Below are positions 1 through 8,992 of a stretch of DNA of 64,000 nt, one piece after another. The notes below the pieces were generated by a model. The model saw only the letters and a list, made by a program, of their open reading frames with translations. It made no database searches and was not told where the DNA came from. The translations under genes were made by a program, and so were the position numbers. Origin of the DNA: Ichthyophis bannanicus (taxonomy: Eukaryota > Chordata > Amphibia > Gymnophiona > Ichthyophiidae); contig CM066048.1 of assembly GCA_033557465.1 (NCBI GenBank), forward strand, positions 14,360,305 to 14,424,304, given 5' to 3'. The first letter of the stretch is position 1. Each line of letters begins with the position of its first letter.

Positions 1-1481
1 GGTGGAGGGTTTTAACATGTTATCCACGATGACGCCTAAATCTTTTTCCTGGGTAGTGGTTCCTAATGTGGAAACTTGCATCGTGTAATCATAGTTTGGA
101 TTGTTCTTTCCTAGGTGCATAACTTTGCACTTGTCCACATTAAATTTCACCTGCCATTTTGATGCCGTCTTCCAATTTATCAAGATCCTCTTGCAATTTT
201 CCACAATCCTCATGGGTTTTAACAACTATGAATAGTTTTGTGTCATCTGCAGATTTGATAACCTCACTTGTTATTCCCATTTCCAGGTCATTTATGAATA
301 TGTTAAAAAGCAGAGGACCCAGCACAGATCCCTGGGGTACACCACTATTCACCTTTCTCCATTGGGAAAATTGGCCATTTAGCCCTACCCTCTGCTTTCT
401 ATCTTTTAACCAGTTCCTGATCCACAATAGTACACTGCCTCCTATCCCATGACTCTTTAGTTTTGCCAAAAGTCTCTGATGAGGGACCTTGTCAAAGGCT
501 TTCTGAAAGTCCAGATACACTATATCAACCGACTCACCTTTGTCCACCTGTTTATTCACACCTTCAAAAAAACATAACAGATTAGTAAGACAATACCTTC
601 CTTGGCTAAAGCCATGTTGGCTGTCTCCCATGAAGCCATGACTATATAAACATTCAGTAATTTTGTTCTTTATGATGGTTTCTACCATTTTTTCCGGTAC
701 TGACGTCAGGCTCACCAGTTTGTAGTTTCCCAGATCACCCCTGCAACCCTTTGTAAAAATTTGTGTTACATTGGCCATCCTCCAGTCTTCTGGTATTACA
801 GATGATTTTAATGATAGTTCACAGATTTCAACACCCTTGGATGTATGCCATCCAGTCTAGGTGATTTGCTACTCTTCAGTTTATCAAATAGTTGTAATAA
901 ATCTTCCCGGTGTATCGTTCTTTCTTTCAATTCTTCCGCAGCATCTCCTTTAAATACCATTTCAGTCATGGGTAACATTCCTACATCTTCCTCAGTAAGG
1001 ACCGAAGCAAAGAATTCATTCAATCTCTCTGCTATCGCCTTGTCCCCTTTTAGTGCCCCTTTTACCCCTCTGTCATCTAATGGTTCCACTGACTCTCTCA
1101 CAGGTTTTTTGCTACGAATGTACTTGAAAAAGTCCTTATGCGTTTTTGCTTCCACAGCAAGCTTCTTCTCAAAATTTCTCTTTGCCTGCCTTATCAAGGC
1201 CTTGCATCTAACTTGCCAGTACTTGTGTTGTTTCCAGTTTTTGTCATTTGGATCAGTTTTCCATTTCCTGAAAGATGCTATTTTGGCAACAACAGCCTCT
1301 CTGACCTCAGCTTTAAACCATGCTGGAAGTTTTTTGGACTTCCTTCCACTTTTCTTAAAGCATGGAATACAGCTGGTCTGGACTTCCAAGATAGTATGCC
1401 TAAACAATACCCAATCTTGATGTAAATCTTTAACCTCTGCAACTGCTCCTTTACAGTTTGTGTCTTAACTATTTTCCTCAT
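1..1481 (-). pseudogene. CR1-A ORF2 reverse transcriptase (broken)
   Basis: The reverse transcriptase would copy CR1 RNA into DNA at a nicked target. Visible motifs are YLDFQKAFDKVPH (palm motif A), SGVPQGSVLGPLLFNIFIND, and an active-site box reading SADDTK where other copies here have FADDTK or FSDDTK. The fragment at 808-1407 carries the connector before the palm (KSSKSPRLDGIHPRVLK). The two pieces are in different frames around 780-840, so at least one indel separates them. Compare the cleaner copy at 54577-55448 and 61691-62248. Confidence 0.88.
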
Positions 1482-1499
1482 TTTATCATAGTCTCCCTC

Positions 1500-2104
1500 T
1501 TGAAAGTTAAAAGGTAGAACTGTAGATTTCCTTACCGTCCTTCCTTATTTTATTAAATCAAACGCGATCATGCTATGATCACTATTGCCAGGTGGCCCCA
1601 AACACCCTTATCTCATGCACCAGATCTTGTGTTCCACTAAGGACTAGGTCTAAAATGGCTTCCCCTCTGGTCAGTTCATAAGAAGCTGCTCCAAGAAGCA
1701 GTCATTTATTTCATCTAGAAACGTTATCTCCCTAGCATGGCCCAGTCGATACCAGGGTAATTGAAATCAACCATTATTATTACTGGGTTCTAACTTTTGT
1801 TAGCTTCCCTAATTTCTTTGAGCTTTTCATCATCCATTTGTTCATTCTGGCCAGGCGGTCGATAGTACACCCCCACTGCCATCGCCTTCCCCTTCCCCTT
1901 TTTATATGGAATTTCAATCCATAGAGCTTCTACAGTGAATTTTGTTTCCTGCAAAAGTTTACTCCTTTGTGACTCAATGCCCTCTCTAAAATAGAGTGCA
2001 ACCCCTCCACCAATTTGATCTGCTCTATCATTACAATATAGTTTGTTCCCAGGTATCAGTGTTCCACTGGTTGTCCTCCTTCCACCATGTCTCTGAGATA
2101 CCAA
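1500..2104 (-). pseudogene. CR1-A ORF2 endonuclease remnant
   Basis: Apurinic-like endonuclease/exonuclease/phosphatase-fold domain that would nick the target for CR1 insertion. Visible pieces are NDRADQIGGGVALYFREG and VGVYYRPPGQNEQMDDE, matching the cleaner copy at 37264-37908. The stretch between about 1500 and 1780 is shifted in frame. It aligns at DNA level with the copy at 37030-37330. Confidence 0.82.
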
Positions 2105-2305
2105 TCATATCTAATTTCTCATTTAGTGCTATATATTCTAACTCTCACACATTATTTTTTAGACTTCTAGTATTTGCATACAAGCATTTTAGAGGCTGTA
2201 TTTTATTCATACTAATCTGGATATCGGTAGGCAGGGGTAATTTGGAATATTTAAACTCTGCTCTGTTCTCAAGGGATTTGGGCTACTTTTGTCTTTATTG
2301 GAACC

Positions 2306-3532
2306 TGTGACGCTGCAGCAGTACCTGAAGCCATGGAAATAAATACTGACCCGGTGGCAAGACCTGGTATTGCAGGAAGAGGCAGTAAAATTCCTTCCCA
2401 GCACAGATCACAAGGGAACAATCAGTCAGATCAGCCTAACCCGGGGGAAGGGAGGAGCGAGGTCACTGATTGGGCGCACCCTGCTAGGAGGCGGGCTTCC
2501 CAGGACAGACGTACCCTGTATAACAGGAAGAAGGAAAATGAAAGCAGAGGCAGAGGAGGAAGGAGGAGAAACAGAGACCGAGAGAGCAGCAAAGACAGAG
2601 AAAGCCAGAAGGCAGCTGGAAAAGCAACAGAGGCGTATGGGGAGAAGAGTTGGAATGAAAATCCCAAGGAGAGAAAGAACCAGAGGACAAGCTGGTTAGA
2701 GAAACAGAACTGGTTGAGAAGCCAGCCAAAGGAACCACAGAGGGGAGCATTTACCAAACCAGGATACAGATACCAGAGAGGCTCAGTGCAGCAGGAAACC
2801 TTCCAGGACTCAGAGGAGGGCGTGGCACAGAGAGACCCAGGTGGGAAGCCTAACGGTTTGGAACCAGAAGCTCAGCCGTGGAAATACTGGCAGCCGGTTG
2901 AAGAATCTCCCTGCATTCCTCATCAAGGTACTTTTAACTGCAATAAGAGTTTTTATGACAAGCCAAACTGTGTTATTGGTAGTTCTGAAACCCAGGGAAA
3001 GCCTAGGATCTATCCAGACAGTTGGCTACAGCCAGAACCTCCAGCAATTAAACCTTGTGTCTCTTTTAAAACTCCTGAAGAAAGCAGTAAAGAAGCTAGC
3101 CTTAGAAATACTGCAGATATCTTTACCAGAGATATTTACCAGAGGATTTTAGAAGCATCCAAAGGGGAATTGCCAAAGGAAAACCCTCTGCCTGCCTATG
3201 ATGTAAGATTTCCAGCACTTGCTGATAGAGACAAGTGGGGGAAGGGTAATTACAGCACCGTGCCTAAAGAGAGTGTGTGTAACGGTAGAATAGCTGTGAA
3301 TGAAGCAAAGCCTCCCAGTCTCTGTATACCACAAGGAGAAGCAGTTTCCTCACCTGCTCCTCACAGCCAGCAAGCTCAAGTATTATTAAGAGGGCTTCAC
3401 GCTTTCTTAGAAAAGCATCTTGTTCCTGAGCAGACAGTGTCAAGCCAAAACCCACAAGCAACGCTGTTAAATCCTTTGCCTATGTTAGACCAGCCCATGG
3501 ACTGCTCGACCTGCCTCATAGACAAGGTTTAA
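2306..3532 (+). CDS. U3-encoded ORF of element 1 (unknown function)
   Basis: An uninterrupted frame opens with the first base of the LTR (TGT GAC) and runs 408 codons to a stop at 3530-3532; the first ATG is at 2333. The protein has an Arg/Lys/Glu-rich, probably disordered first half with RGRGGRRRNRDRESSK near residues 80-95, a middle part with WKYWQP, and a C-terminus reading QPMDCSTCLIDKV. I see no signal peptide, membrane segment or zinc finger. U3 is transcribed only from the 3' LTR, so the translated copy would be the downstream one. The same layout and the Met-Asp-Cys-Ser/Thr ending recur in two diverged LTR families here. I do not recognise the family; accessory protein or Pol extension are the options. 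Confidence 0.6.
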   Translation, partial: CDAAAVPEAMEINTDPVARPGIAGRGSKIPSQHRSQGNNQSDQPNPGEGRSEVTDWAHPARRRASQDRRTLYNRKKENESRGRGGRRRNRDRESSKDRESQKAAGKATEAYGEKSWNENPKERKNQRTSWLEKQNWLRSQPKEPQRGAFTKPGYRYQRGSVQQETFQDSEEGVAQRDPGGKPNGLEPEAQPWKYWQPVEESPCIPHQGTFNCNKSFYDKPNCVIGSSETQGKPRIYPDSWLQPEPPAIKPCVSFKTPEESSKEASLRNTADIFTRDIYQRILEASKGELPKENPLPAYDVRFPALADRDKWGKGNYSTVPKESVCNGRIAVNEAKPPSLCIPQGEAVSSPAPHSQQAQVLLRGLHAFLEKHLVPEQTVSSQNPQATLLNPLPMLDQPMDCSTCLIDKV

Positions 3533-3784
3533 AGGGAAGCAAGAGCTTGTGTAGTGATCTGCTATAAGAAGTGCTATAGTACATGTTTGGAGTACATGAA
3601 CCCAAGAGCTTATGTGGATAAGAAAATAAGCTGAATGTTTTCATTCAATTGTACTGCATGAACTTTATAATTTCTTGTTTGTAGCTGGATAAAATATAAG
3701 ACCCACATGCCAGGAATGTGGCTGTCTTGAATATAAGTTTAAGTTGGACATTATTGAAGAAGCAGTTTCTTTTCAACTTTCTGT

Positions 3785-3867
3785 TTGGCTATAAAATATT
3801 ACCTTTCAAAACCTGTACAAAGTCCTATCTTTGGAGCGGGAGAAATAAACCCTAATAAAGAAATAAA
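3785..3867 (+). promoter_or_regulatory. LTR promoter and polyadenylation signals, element 1
   Basis: TATAAAATATT begins at 3790, downstream of the U3 ORF, and is the best TATA box. Three AATAAA hexamers follow at about 3844, 3854 and 3862. The order TATA, start site, then poly(A) signal fits an LTR with a short R. The same sites recur in the 3' LTR at about 8693-8770. Confidence 0.6.
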
Positions 3868-3987
3868 TTTTCTCTATTCGTGCCTTGCCTGTTCACTCGG
3901 TCACCCACAACTACAAGATGACCTCCAGGCTAGCCCTACCTTAAACCCTCAAGGTCAAGGTACGGGCACTAGGGGCGCTACATAGAG

Positions 3988-3996
3988 TGGCGTAGT
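3988..3996 (+). promoter_or_regulatory. Primer-binding site, element 1 (tRNA-Ser type)
   Basis: TGGCGTAGT begins five bases after the LTR. It is complementary to the 3' end of vertebrate tRNA-Ser (acceptor strand ending GACTACG plus CCA) over nine bases. Element 2 has the same nine bases two nucleotides after its LTR. Confidence 0.6.
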
Positions 3997-4154
3997 TTTT
4001 AGGATTCTCCTACAGGCGAAAAGGTGCCACTACAGAAGAACTTATTTCCCTCTGGACCCCGGCCGAAGAGCTGACAAGCCCAGCTGAGGAGGAAAACGAC
4101 TGCGGAAAGGCTACAGGAGCCAATCCTGAAGTGCTTCATATACACCATCACCAG

Positions 4155-4331
4155 GTAAAGGGTATCCGCCCCGGGTGGTGGAGGATACTAGAAGGAGAGG
4201 TCCCCTAGTGGTAATAGGGGAAAGTGAAAAAAAAAAAAAAAAAAAGGGAGAAAAGTCCTGTTTTTTTTTTTTAAACACATAGAAGTGTTGAGATATCGCA
4301 CTTGGGTCCTGTGTTTTTGTTTTCCTTACAG
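4155..4331 (+). other. Predicted leader intron, element 1
   Basis: A consensus donor (CAG|GTAAAG at 4152-4160) and a strong acceptor (pyrimidine tract then TTACAG ending at 4331) bracket 177 bases just upstream of the gag ATG at 4343. The interval contains an A-run (about 4207-4226) followed by a T-run (about 4261-4272) that could pair. Element 2 has the same arrangement at 56888-57047. Confidence 0.5.
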
Positions 4332-4342
4332 GAATTTTCAAA

Positions 4343-7300
4343 ATGGAATTGAATCCGAAAGAAATTTTCGCCTGGATGGCGACACAGTTGGAGCGCCAGT
4401 CTGACCTTTCTCTGGAGGCACAGCAGAGAGCCGCCGACCAGTTAAAGGAACAGCAGCAGCCCCTTCTGACTTTATTGGAGGAGTATTTACGTGAAAGAAA
4501 ACAAGCTACTGTACCAGTTCCTAATACAGGTTTACCTTTGAATACAAATGAGCTGCCTGTGAGCACAGGAGTCTTATTTAACTTTGGACAACTTACCAGC
4601 CAAGATGACATTGATGACTACCTGGAAAGTTTTGAAAGGGTAGCACGGCTAAGCTTATGGCCAAAAGAGCAATGGGCCTTAAGGCTAGCCGCTTGTCTCA
4701 CTGGGGAAGCCATGGCGGCCTATCGTGCCATGCCAGCTGACTTGGCTGGGAGTTTTGAAGAGGTGAAAAGGGCAATTAGGGAGAGACTAGGTCTCACTCC
4801 CCTGATATACCGCTCTCGTCTGAGGAGTGTGAGGCTCAGACAGAGTGAGACGCCAAAGTCCTTATATCATAGGATAAGGGGTTTATTATATAAATGGCTG
4901 AATCCAGAAAGGAGATCCATGGACTCCCTTCTGGACGAGCTAATCCTAGAACAGTATATGGAGGCACTACCCTCAGAGATCCGTACCTTCTTGGTCCTCC
5001 AAAATTGTAGAACAACCCAGGAGGCCGTGTCTCTCTCGGAGAGATTTGTAGAGGCCGAGTTAACTGCCCAGAGAGGGGGCACCCCTTTCAAGGATTGGAG
5101 TCAAGGAGGATCCGAAAGGACAAGGAAGGTACAGGAGGATCCTCTCGGTATTTGCATGCCTCTTAGGAAAGATACAGCATGTAGAGTAAAATGTTATAAA
5201 TGTGGACAGCTAGGTCATATACAAAAGTTTTGTCGTATGAAAACTGCGTTTGTGGCAGATAGCTGTTCAGAGAATAGACCGGGATTTCTGTTGCCTGTGT
5301 CAATACAGGGGGTCACTACACAAGCATTGCTGGATTCTGGGGCAGAACTAAGTATGATCTCGGAGGAATTCTGGAGAACTATAAAGGACCAACTGGCCCC
5401 GGAAAGAATTCCTCCTGCTGATGAAGTAAAGATTAGGTGTGTGCATGGAGGAACGTCCTCCTATCCGGTATACAACCTATCTATAGCAGGCATAGGAACC
5501 CTAAGAACTATCCAGCTAGCAGTAGTCCCACGTCTCCCGCACGCTGTCATCCTAGGCAGGAACTGGCCTCATTTCTATAGAGAAATTAAAAGAGAATTGC
5601 AGGAGAAAGGAGCAATGGTCTCTACACGAGCCCAGACCGCAGCTTTAGAATGTCAACCATCCACATCAGAGGATCTCGGTGACATCCTCCCCTCGGATGA
5701 CGCCTTAGTGGTCCCTTCTGACCCTAAAGAAAAGAAGGGGAAGGCAGAAAAGCGCAGGGAGCAGGCAGCCCGTACAAAGAGTAAGGCTGAAGTGCAAGCA
5801 GGGCAGGAGCTTCCTTGGATACCTCAGGAGCTGATAAATAAGTTCCCCACGTTCCCCAAGGAACAGCAGGCGGACCCTGCTCTCACTCATGCATTTAAGT
5901 GGGCTCAAGACCCCAAGGATACGCTACCCAGGTTTTTCCTCAGGTCAGGGATATTATACCGAGAAAGTAAGAATCCTTTTACAGGAGATTCGAGGACACA
6001 GTTGGTAGTACCCACTACTTTTAAGAATCTTGTGCTGCGGTTAGCGCATGATCACCCGGTAGGGGGGCATAAAGGCAGTCAAGGGACCCTCGACCAAATT
6101 TTAGCTAGGTTTTACTGGCCCGGTGTTTTTAGAGAAACAAGCCGGTTCTGCGAGGCCTGTCATACCTGCCAACGGGTCTCCACCACTCATCCAAAAGGAG
6201 TCCCGATGATACCATCTCCAGTAATCAAAAACCCACTCCACAGGATAGGCATTGATATAGTGGGGCCACTGATTAAAACGCCAAGAGGATTTCGCTACAT
6301 CTTGGTGGTAGTGGACCACGCGACCCGATTTCCGTGGGCCATGCCACTCCGCTCTACCTCAGCAAAAGTGATAGCTAATGAGCTTATCAAGCTTTTTTGT
6401 GAGGTTGGGTTCCCAAAGGAAGTCCTCACGGACAGAGGGAGTAACTTCCTTTCAAAATACCTTGGGCAAGTCTGGGATGCCTTCGGGATCCAGCACATTA
6501 AAACAGCGGCTTATCACCCCCAGACTAACGGGCTTGTTGAGAGACAAAATCAGACACTCAAGAGGATGCTGCGAAGAAGTCTGGAAGGGGAGATGGACCA
6601 TTGGGATATGATGCTCCCATTCGTTCTTTACGCCTGCCGAGAGAGGAAACAGGCATCATTGGGAACGGCACCATACGAGCTGTTGTATGGTAGAGCACCC
6701 CGGGGAATCTTGGATATTTTGAAGGAACGGTGGGTGGAACCAGACGACCAGGAGGTAGAAGTGCCAGAGTTCCTACGGGATTTAAAGGCAAGGCTACACC
6801 GTACCTCACAAGTGGCGGTCGAAAACCTGGAACGTAGTCAACAAAAACAGAAAACCTATTATGATAGGAACACTAAGCACCGGCAACTGACTAATGGAGA
6901 CAAAGTGATTATAATGGTGGCGGGGACGGAACCAAAGTTCGAGAGCCACTGGAAAGGCCCCTGCCGAGTGGTACGTCCGGTAGGTCCTGTCTCCTATCTT
7001 GTGGAGAACAAGAGAGGCCGTAGGCAGGTCTACCATATCAATTTACTAAAGCCATGGCAGGACAGGGTAGCATTGGCCCAGGTAGCCACCTTGGTCTCTC
7101 CAAAGTCGCTATATGCAGTACAGTCCCCTAGCCCAGGGCCTAGGAGTAGAATCACGTGCTGGCCGGATTCTCCTAAACCAGCCCGTGATATCTTAAGGGG
7201 GGGGATCTGTGATGCTGCAGCAGTACCTGAAGCCATGGAAATAAATACTGACCCGGTGGCAAGACCTGGTATTGCAGGAAGAGGCAGTAAAATTCCTTCC

Positions 7301-7561
7301 CAGCACAGATCACAAGGGAACAATCAGTCAGATCAGCCTAACCCGGGGGAAGGGAGGAGCGAGGTCACTGATTGGGCGCACCCTGCTAGGAGGCGGGCTT
7401 CCCAGGACAGACGTACCCTGTATAACAGGAAGAAGGAAAATGAAAGCAGAGGCAGAGGAGGAAGGAGGAGAAACAGAGACCGAGAGAGCAGCAAAGACAG
7501 AGAAAGCCAGAAGGCAGCTGGAAAAAGCAACAGAGGCGTATGGGGAGAAGAGTTGGAATGA
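4343..7561 (+). CDS. gag-pol: Gag-protease-integrase polyprotein, element 1
   Basis: A single 1,072-residue frame. Residues about 85-250 are a capsid of the Gmr1 type from which vertebrate SCAN domains are thought to derive. A CCHC zinc knuckle (CYKCGQLGHIQKFC) lies at 284-297. The aspartic protease active site is DSGAE at 331-335. Integrase follows: HHCC zinc region around 569-607, then a D,D-35-E core at Asp638, Asp697 and Glu733 (exactly 35 residues between the last two), then a GPY/F-type end with YHINLLKPW near 897. No RT motifs (LPQG-like or YxDD) and no RNase H appear. After residue 955 the frame passes through the polypurine tract into the 3' LTR and continues 117 codons. ATG 4343 lies just after a splice acceptor. 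All visible catalytic residues are present. Confidence 0.93.
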   Translation: MELNPKEIFAWMATQLERQSDLSLEAQQRAADQLKEQQQPLLTLLEEYLRERKQATVPVPNTGLPLNTNELPVSTGVLFNFGQLTSQDDIDDYLESFERVARLSLWPKEQWALRLAACLTGEAMAAYRAMPADLAGSFEEVKRAIRERLGLTPLIYRSRLRSVRLRQSETPKSLYHRIRGLLYKWLNPERRSMDSLLDELILEQYMEALPSEIRTFLVLQNCRTTQEAVSLSERFVEAELTAQRGGTPFKDWSQGGSERTRKVQEDPLGICMPLRKDTACRVKCYKCGQLGHIQKFCRMKTAFVADSCSENRPGFLLPVSIQGVTTQALLDSGAELSMISEEFWRTIKDQLAPERIPPADEVKIRCVHGGTSSYPVYNLSIAGIGTLRTIQLAVVPRLPHAVILGRNWPHFYREIKRELQEKGAMVSTRAQTAALECQPSTSEDLGDILPSDDALVVPSDPKEKKGKAEKRREQAARTKSKAEVQAGQELPWIPQELINKFPTFPKEQQADPALTHAFKWAQDPKDTLPRFFLRSGILYRESKNPFTGDSRTQLVVPTTFKNLVLRLAHDHPVGGHKGSQGTLDQILARFYWPGVFRETSRFCEACHTCQRVSTTHPKGVPMIPSPVIKNPLHRIGIDIVGPLIKTPRGFRYILVVVDHATRFPWAMPLRSTSAKVIANELIKLFCEVGFPKEVLTDRGSNFLSKYLGQVWDAFGIQHIKTAAYHPQTNGLVERQNQTLKRMLRRSLEGEMDHWDMMLPFVLYACRERKQASLGTAPYELLYGRAPRGILDILKERWVEPDDQEVEVPEFLRDLKARLHRTSQVAVENLERSQQKQKTYYDRNTKHRQLTNGDKVIIMVAGTEPKFESHWKGPCRVVRPVGPVSYLVENKRGRRQVYHINLLKPWQDRVALAQVATLVSPKSLYAVQSPSPGPRSRITCWPDSPKPARDILRGGICDAAAVPEAMEINTDPVARPGIAGRGSKIPSQHRSQGNNQSDQPNPGEGRSEVTDWAHPARRRASQDRRTLYNRKKENESRGRGGRRRNRDRESSKDRESQKAAGKSNRGVWGEELE
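7195..7204 (+). promoter_or_regulatory. Polypurine tract, element 1
   Basis: AAGGGGGGGG (eight G) followed by ATC and then the 3' LTR. This would prime plus-strand DNA. It is translated as part of Leu-Arg-Gly-Gly-Ile at the end of the integrase frame. Confidence 0.75.
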
Positions 7562-8435
7562 AAATCCCAAGGAGAGAAAGAACCAGAGGACAAGCTGGTT
7601 AGAGAAACAGAACTGGTTGAGAAGCCAGCCAAAGGAACCACAGAGGGGAGCATTTACCAAACCAGGATACAGATACCAGAGAGGCTCAGTGCAGCAGGAA
7701 ACCTTCCAGGACTCAGAGGAGGGCGTGGCACAGAGAGACCCAGGTGGGAAGCCTAACGGTTTGGAACCAGAAGCTCAGCCGTGGAAATACTGGCAGCCGG
7801 TTGAAGAATCTCCCTGCATTCCTCATCAAGGTACTTTTAACTGCAATAAGAGTTTTTATGACAAGCCAAACTGTGTTATTGGTAGTTCTGAAACCCAGGG
7901 AAAGCCTAGGATCTATCCAGACAGTTGGCTACAGCCAGAACCTCCAGCAATTAAACCTTGTGTCTCTTTTAAAACTCCTGAAGAAAGCAGTAAAGAAGCT
8001 AGCCTTAGAAATACTGCAGATATCTTTACCAGAGATATTTACCAGAGGATTTTAGAAGCATCCAAAGGGGAATTGCCAAAGGAAAACCCTCTGCCTGCCT
8101 ATGATGTAAGATTTCCAGCACTTGCTGATAGAGACAAGTGGGGGAAGGGTAATTACAGCACCGTGCCTAAAGAGAGTGTGTGTAACGGTAGAATAGCTGT
8201 GAATGAAGCAAAGCCTCCCAGTCTCTGTATACCACAAGGAGAAGCAGTTTCCTCACCTGCTCCTCACAGCCAGCAAGCTCAAGTATTATTAAGAGGGCTT
8301 CACGCTTTCTTAGAAAAGCATCTTGTTCCTGAGCAGACAGTGTCAAGCCAAAACCCACAAGCAACGCTGTTAAATCCTTTGCCTATGTTAGACCAGCCCA
8401 TGGACTGCTCGACCTGCCTCATAGACAAGGTTTAA
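7208..8435 (+). pseudogene. U3 ORF in 3' LTR of element 1, broken by one extra A
   Basis: Same coding region as 2306-3532, but an A-run of five instead of four near 7524 shifts the frame, giving a stop at 7559-7561. The rest stays open in another frame to 8435. In this copy the integrase frame enters the U3 ORF in phase, so before the extra A the two were one continuous frame. Confidence 0.75.
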
Positions 8436-8885
8436 AGGGAAGCAAGAGCTTGTGTAGTGATCTGCTATAAGAAGTGCTATAGTACATGTTTGGAGTACAT
8501 GAACCCAAGAGCTTATGTGGATAAGAAAATAAGCTGAATGTTTTCATTCAATTGTACTGCATGAACTTTATAATTTCTTGTTTGTAGCTGGATAAAATAT
8601 AAGACCCACATGCCAGGAATGTGGCTGTCTTGAATATAAGTTTAAGTTGGACATTATTGAAGAAGCAGTTTCTTTTCAACTTTCTGTTTGGCTATAAAAT
8701 ATTACCTTTCAAAACCTGTACAAAGTCCTATCTTTGGAGCGGGAGAAATAAACCCTAATAAAGAAATAAATTTTCTCTATTCGTGCCTTGCCTGTTCACT
8801 CGGTCACCCACAACTACAAGATGACCTCCAGGCTAGCCCTACCTTAAACCCTCAAGGTCAAGGTACGGGCACTAGGGGCGCTACA
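7208..8885 (+). repeat. 3' LTR of element 1
   Basis: Matches the 5' LTR except for T instead of C at the sixth base and one extra A in the run at about 7524. The two LTRs are made from one RNA during reverse transcription, so both changes arose after insertion. Confidence 0.95.
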
Positions 8886-8992
8886 AACCTCTCTACTGAT
8901 ATGCCCTAACTTCAGTCTTTTGCTAGTATCCTTCAAGGATACATTGTTCCGAACCATGCACTCTTGGGCGACTGTCGGCTTTCCCCTATTAT

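Larger units (their letters stand above)
1..2305 (-). mobile_element. CR1 family A, copy 1, 3' half (ORF2 part)
   Basis: Non-LTR retrotransposon of the CR1 clade, read on the minus strand, running off the left edge. Reverse transcriptase lies at about 1-1480 and endonuclease at about 1500-2104. The element does not end at 2305: LTR element 1 is inserted there, and the same CR1 resumes at 8886. The pre-insertion sequence can be inferred because a second copy of the family at about 37850 reads straight through the joint. Several frame breaks show it is dead. Confidence 0.9.
2306..3982 (+). repeat. 5' LTR of element 1
   Basis: A 1,677-bp direct repeat beginning TGTGACGCTG and ending GGGGCGCTACA, so it has the usual TG...CA ends. 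Most of it (U3) is occupied by a 408-codon open frame. A TATA-like box and a cluster of AATAAA signals lie near the 3' end, leaving short R and U5 segments. Confidence 0.95.
2306..8885 (+). mobile_element. LTR element 1: Gmr1-like Ty3/gypsy, Gag-PR-IN only
   Basis: A 6,580-bp LTR retrotransposon with two nearly identical LTRs (2306-3982 and 7208-8885) and a 4-bp target duplication AACC at 2302-2305 and 8886-8889. It sits inside a CR1. The internal region holds one long frame with a SCAN-related capsid, zinc knuckle, protease and a complete integrase. There is no reverse transcriptase or RNase H in any frame between the LTRs. In Gmr1-type elements the known order is gag, protease, integrase, RT, RNase H, so the whole RT-RNase H block is absent. 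I found one substitution and one 1-base indel between the LTRs by eye, so the insertion is recent and RT must have come from elsewhere. Confidence 0.93.

Noticed and set aside
2431..2757. Leu/Ser-rich antisense ORFs over the LTR (also 7328-7660), resembling membrane proteins
   Set aside because: They are reverse-strand shadows of the Arg/Glu-rich U3 ORF; complementing purine-rich codons gives Leu, Ser and Phe.
2306..3532. U3 ORF as an envelope gene
   Set aside because: No signal peptide, transmembrane helix or cysteine pattern of an envelope, and it lies wholly within the LTR.
4343..7207. Hidden RT in element 1
   Set aside because: No LDLTKGYW-like or YxDD sequence between protease and integrase or after integrase; the intervals are too short for RT plus RNase H.
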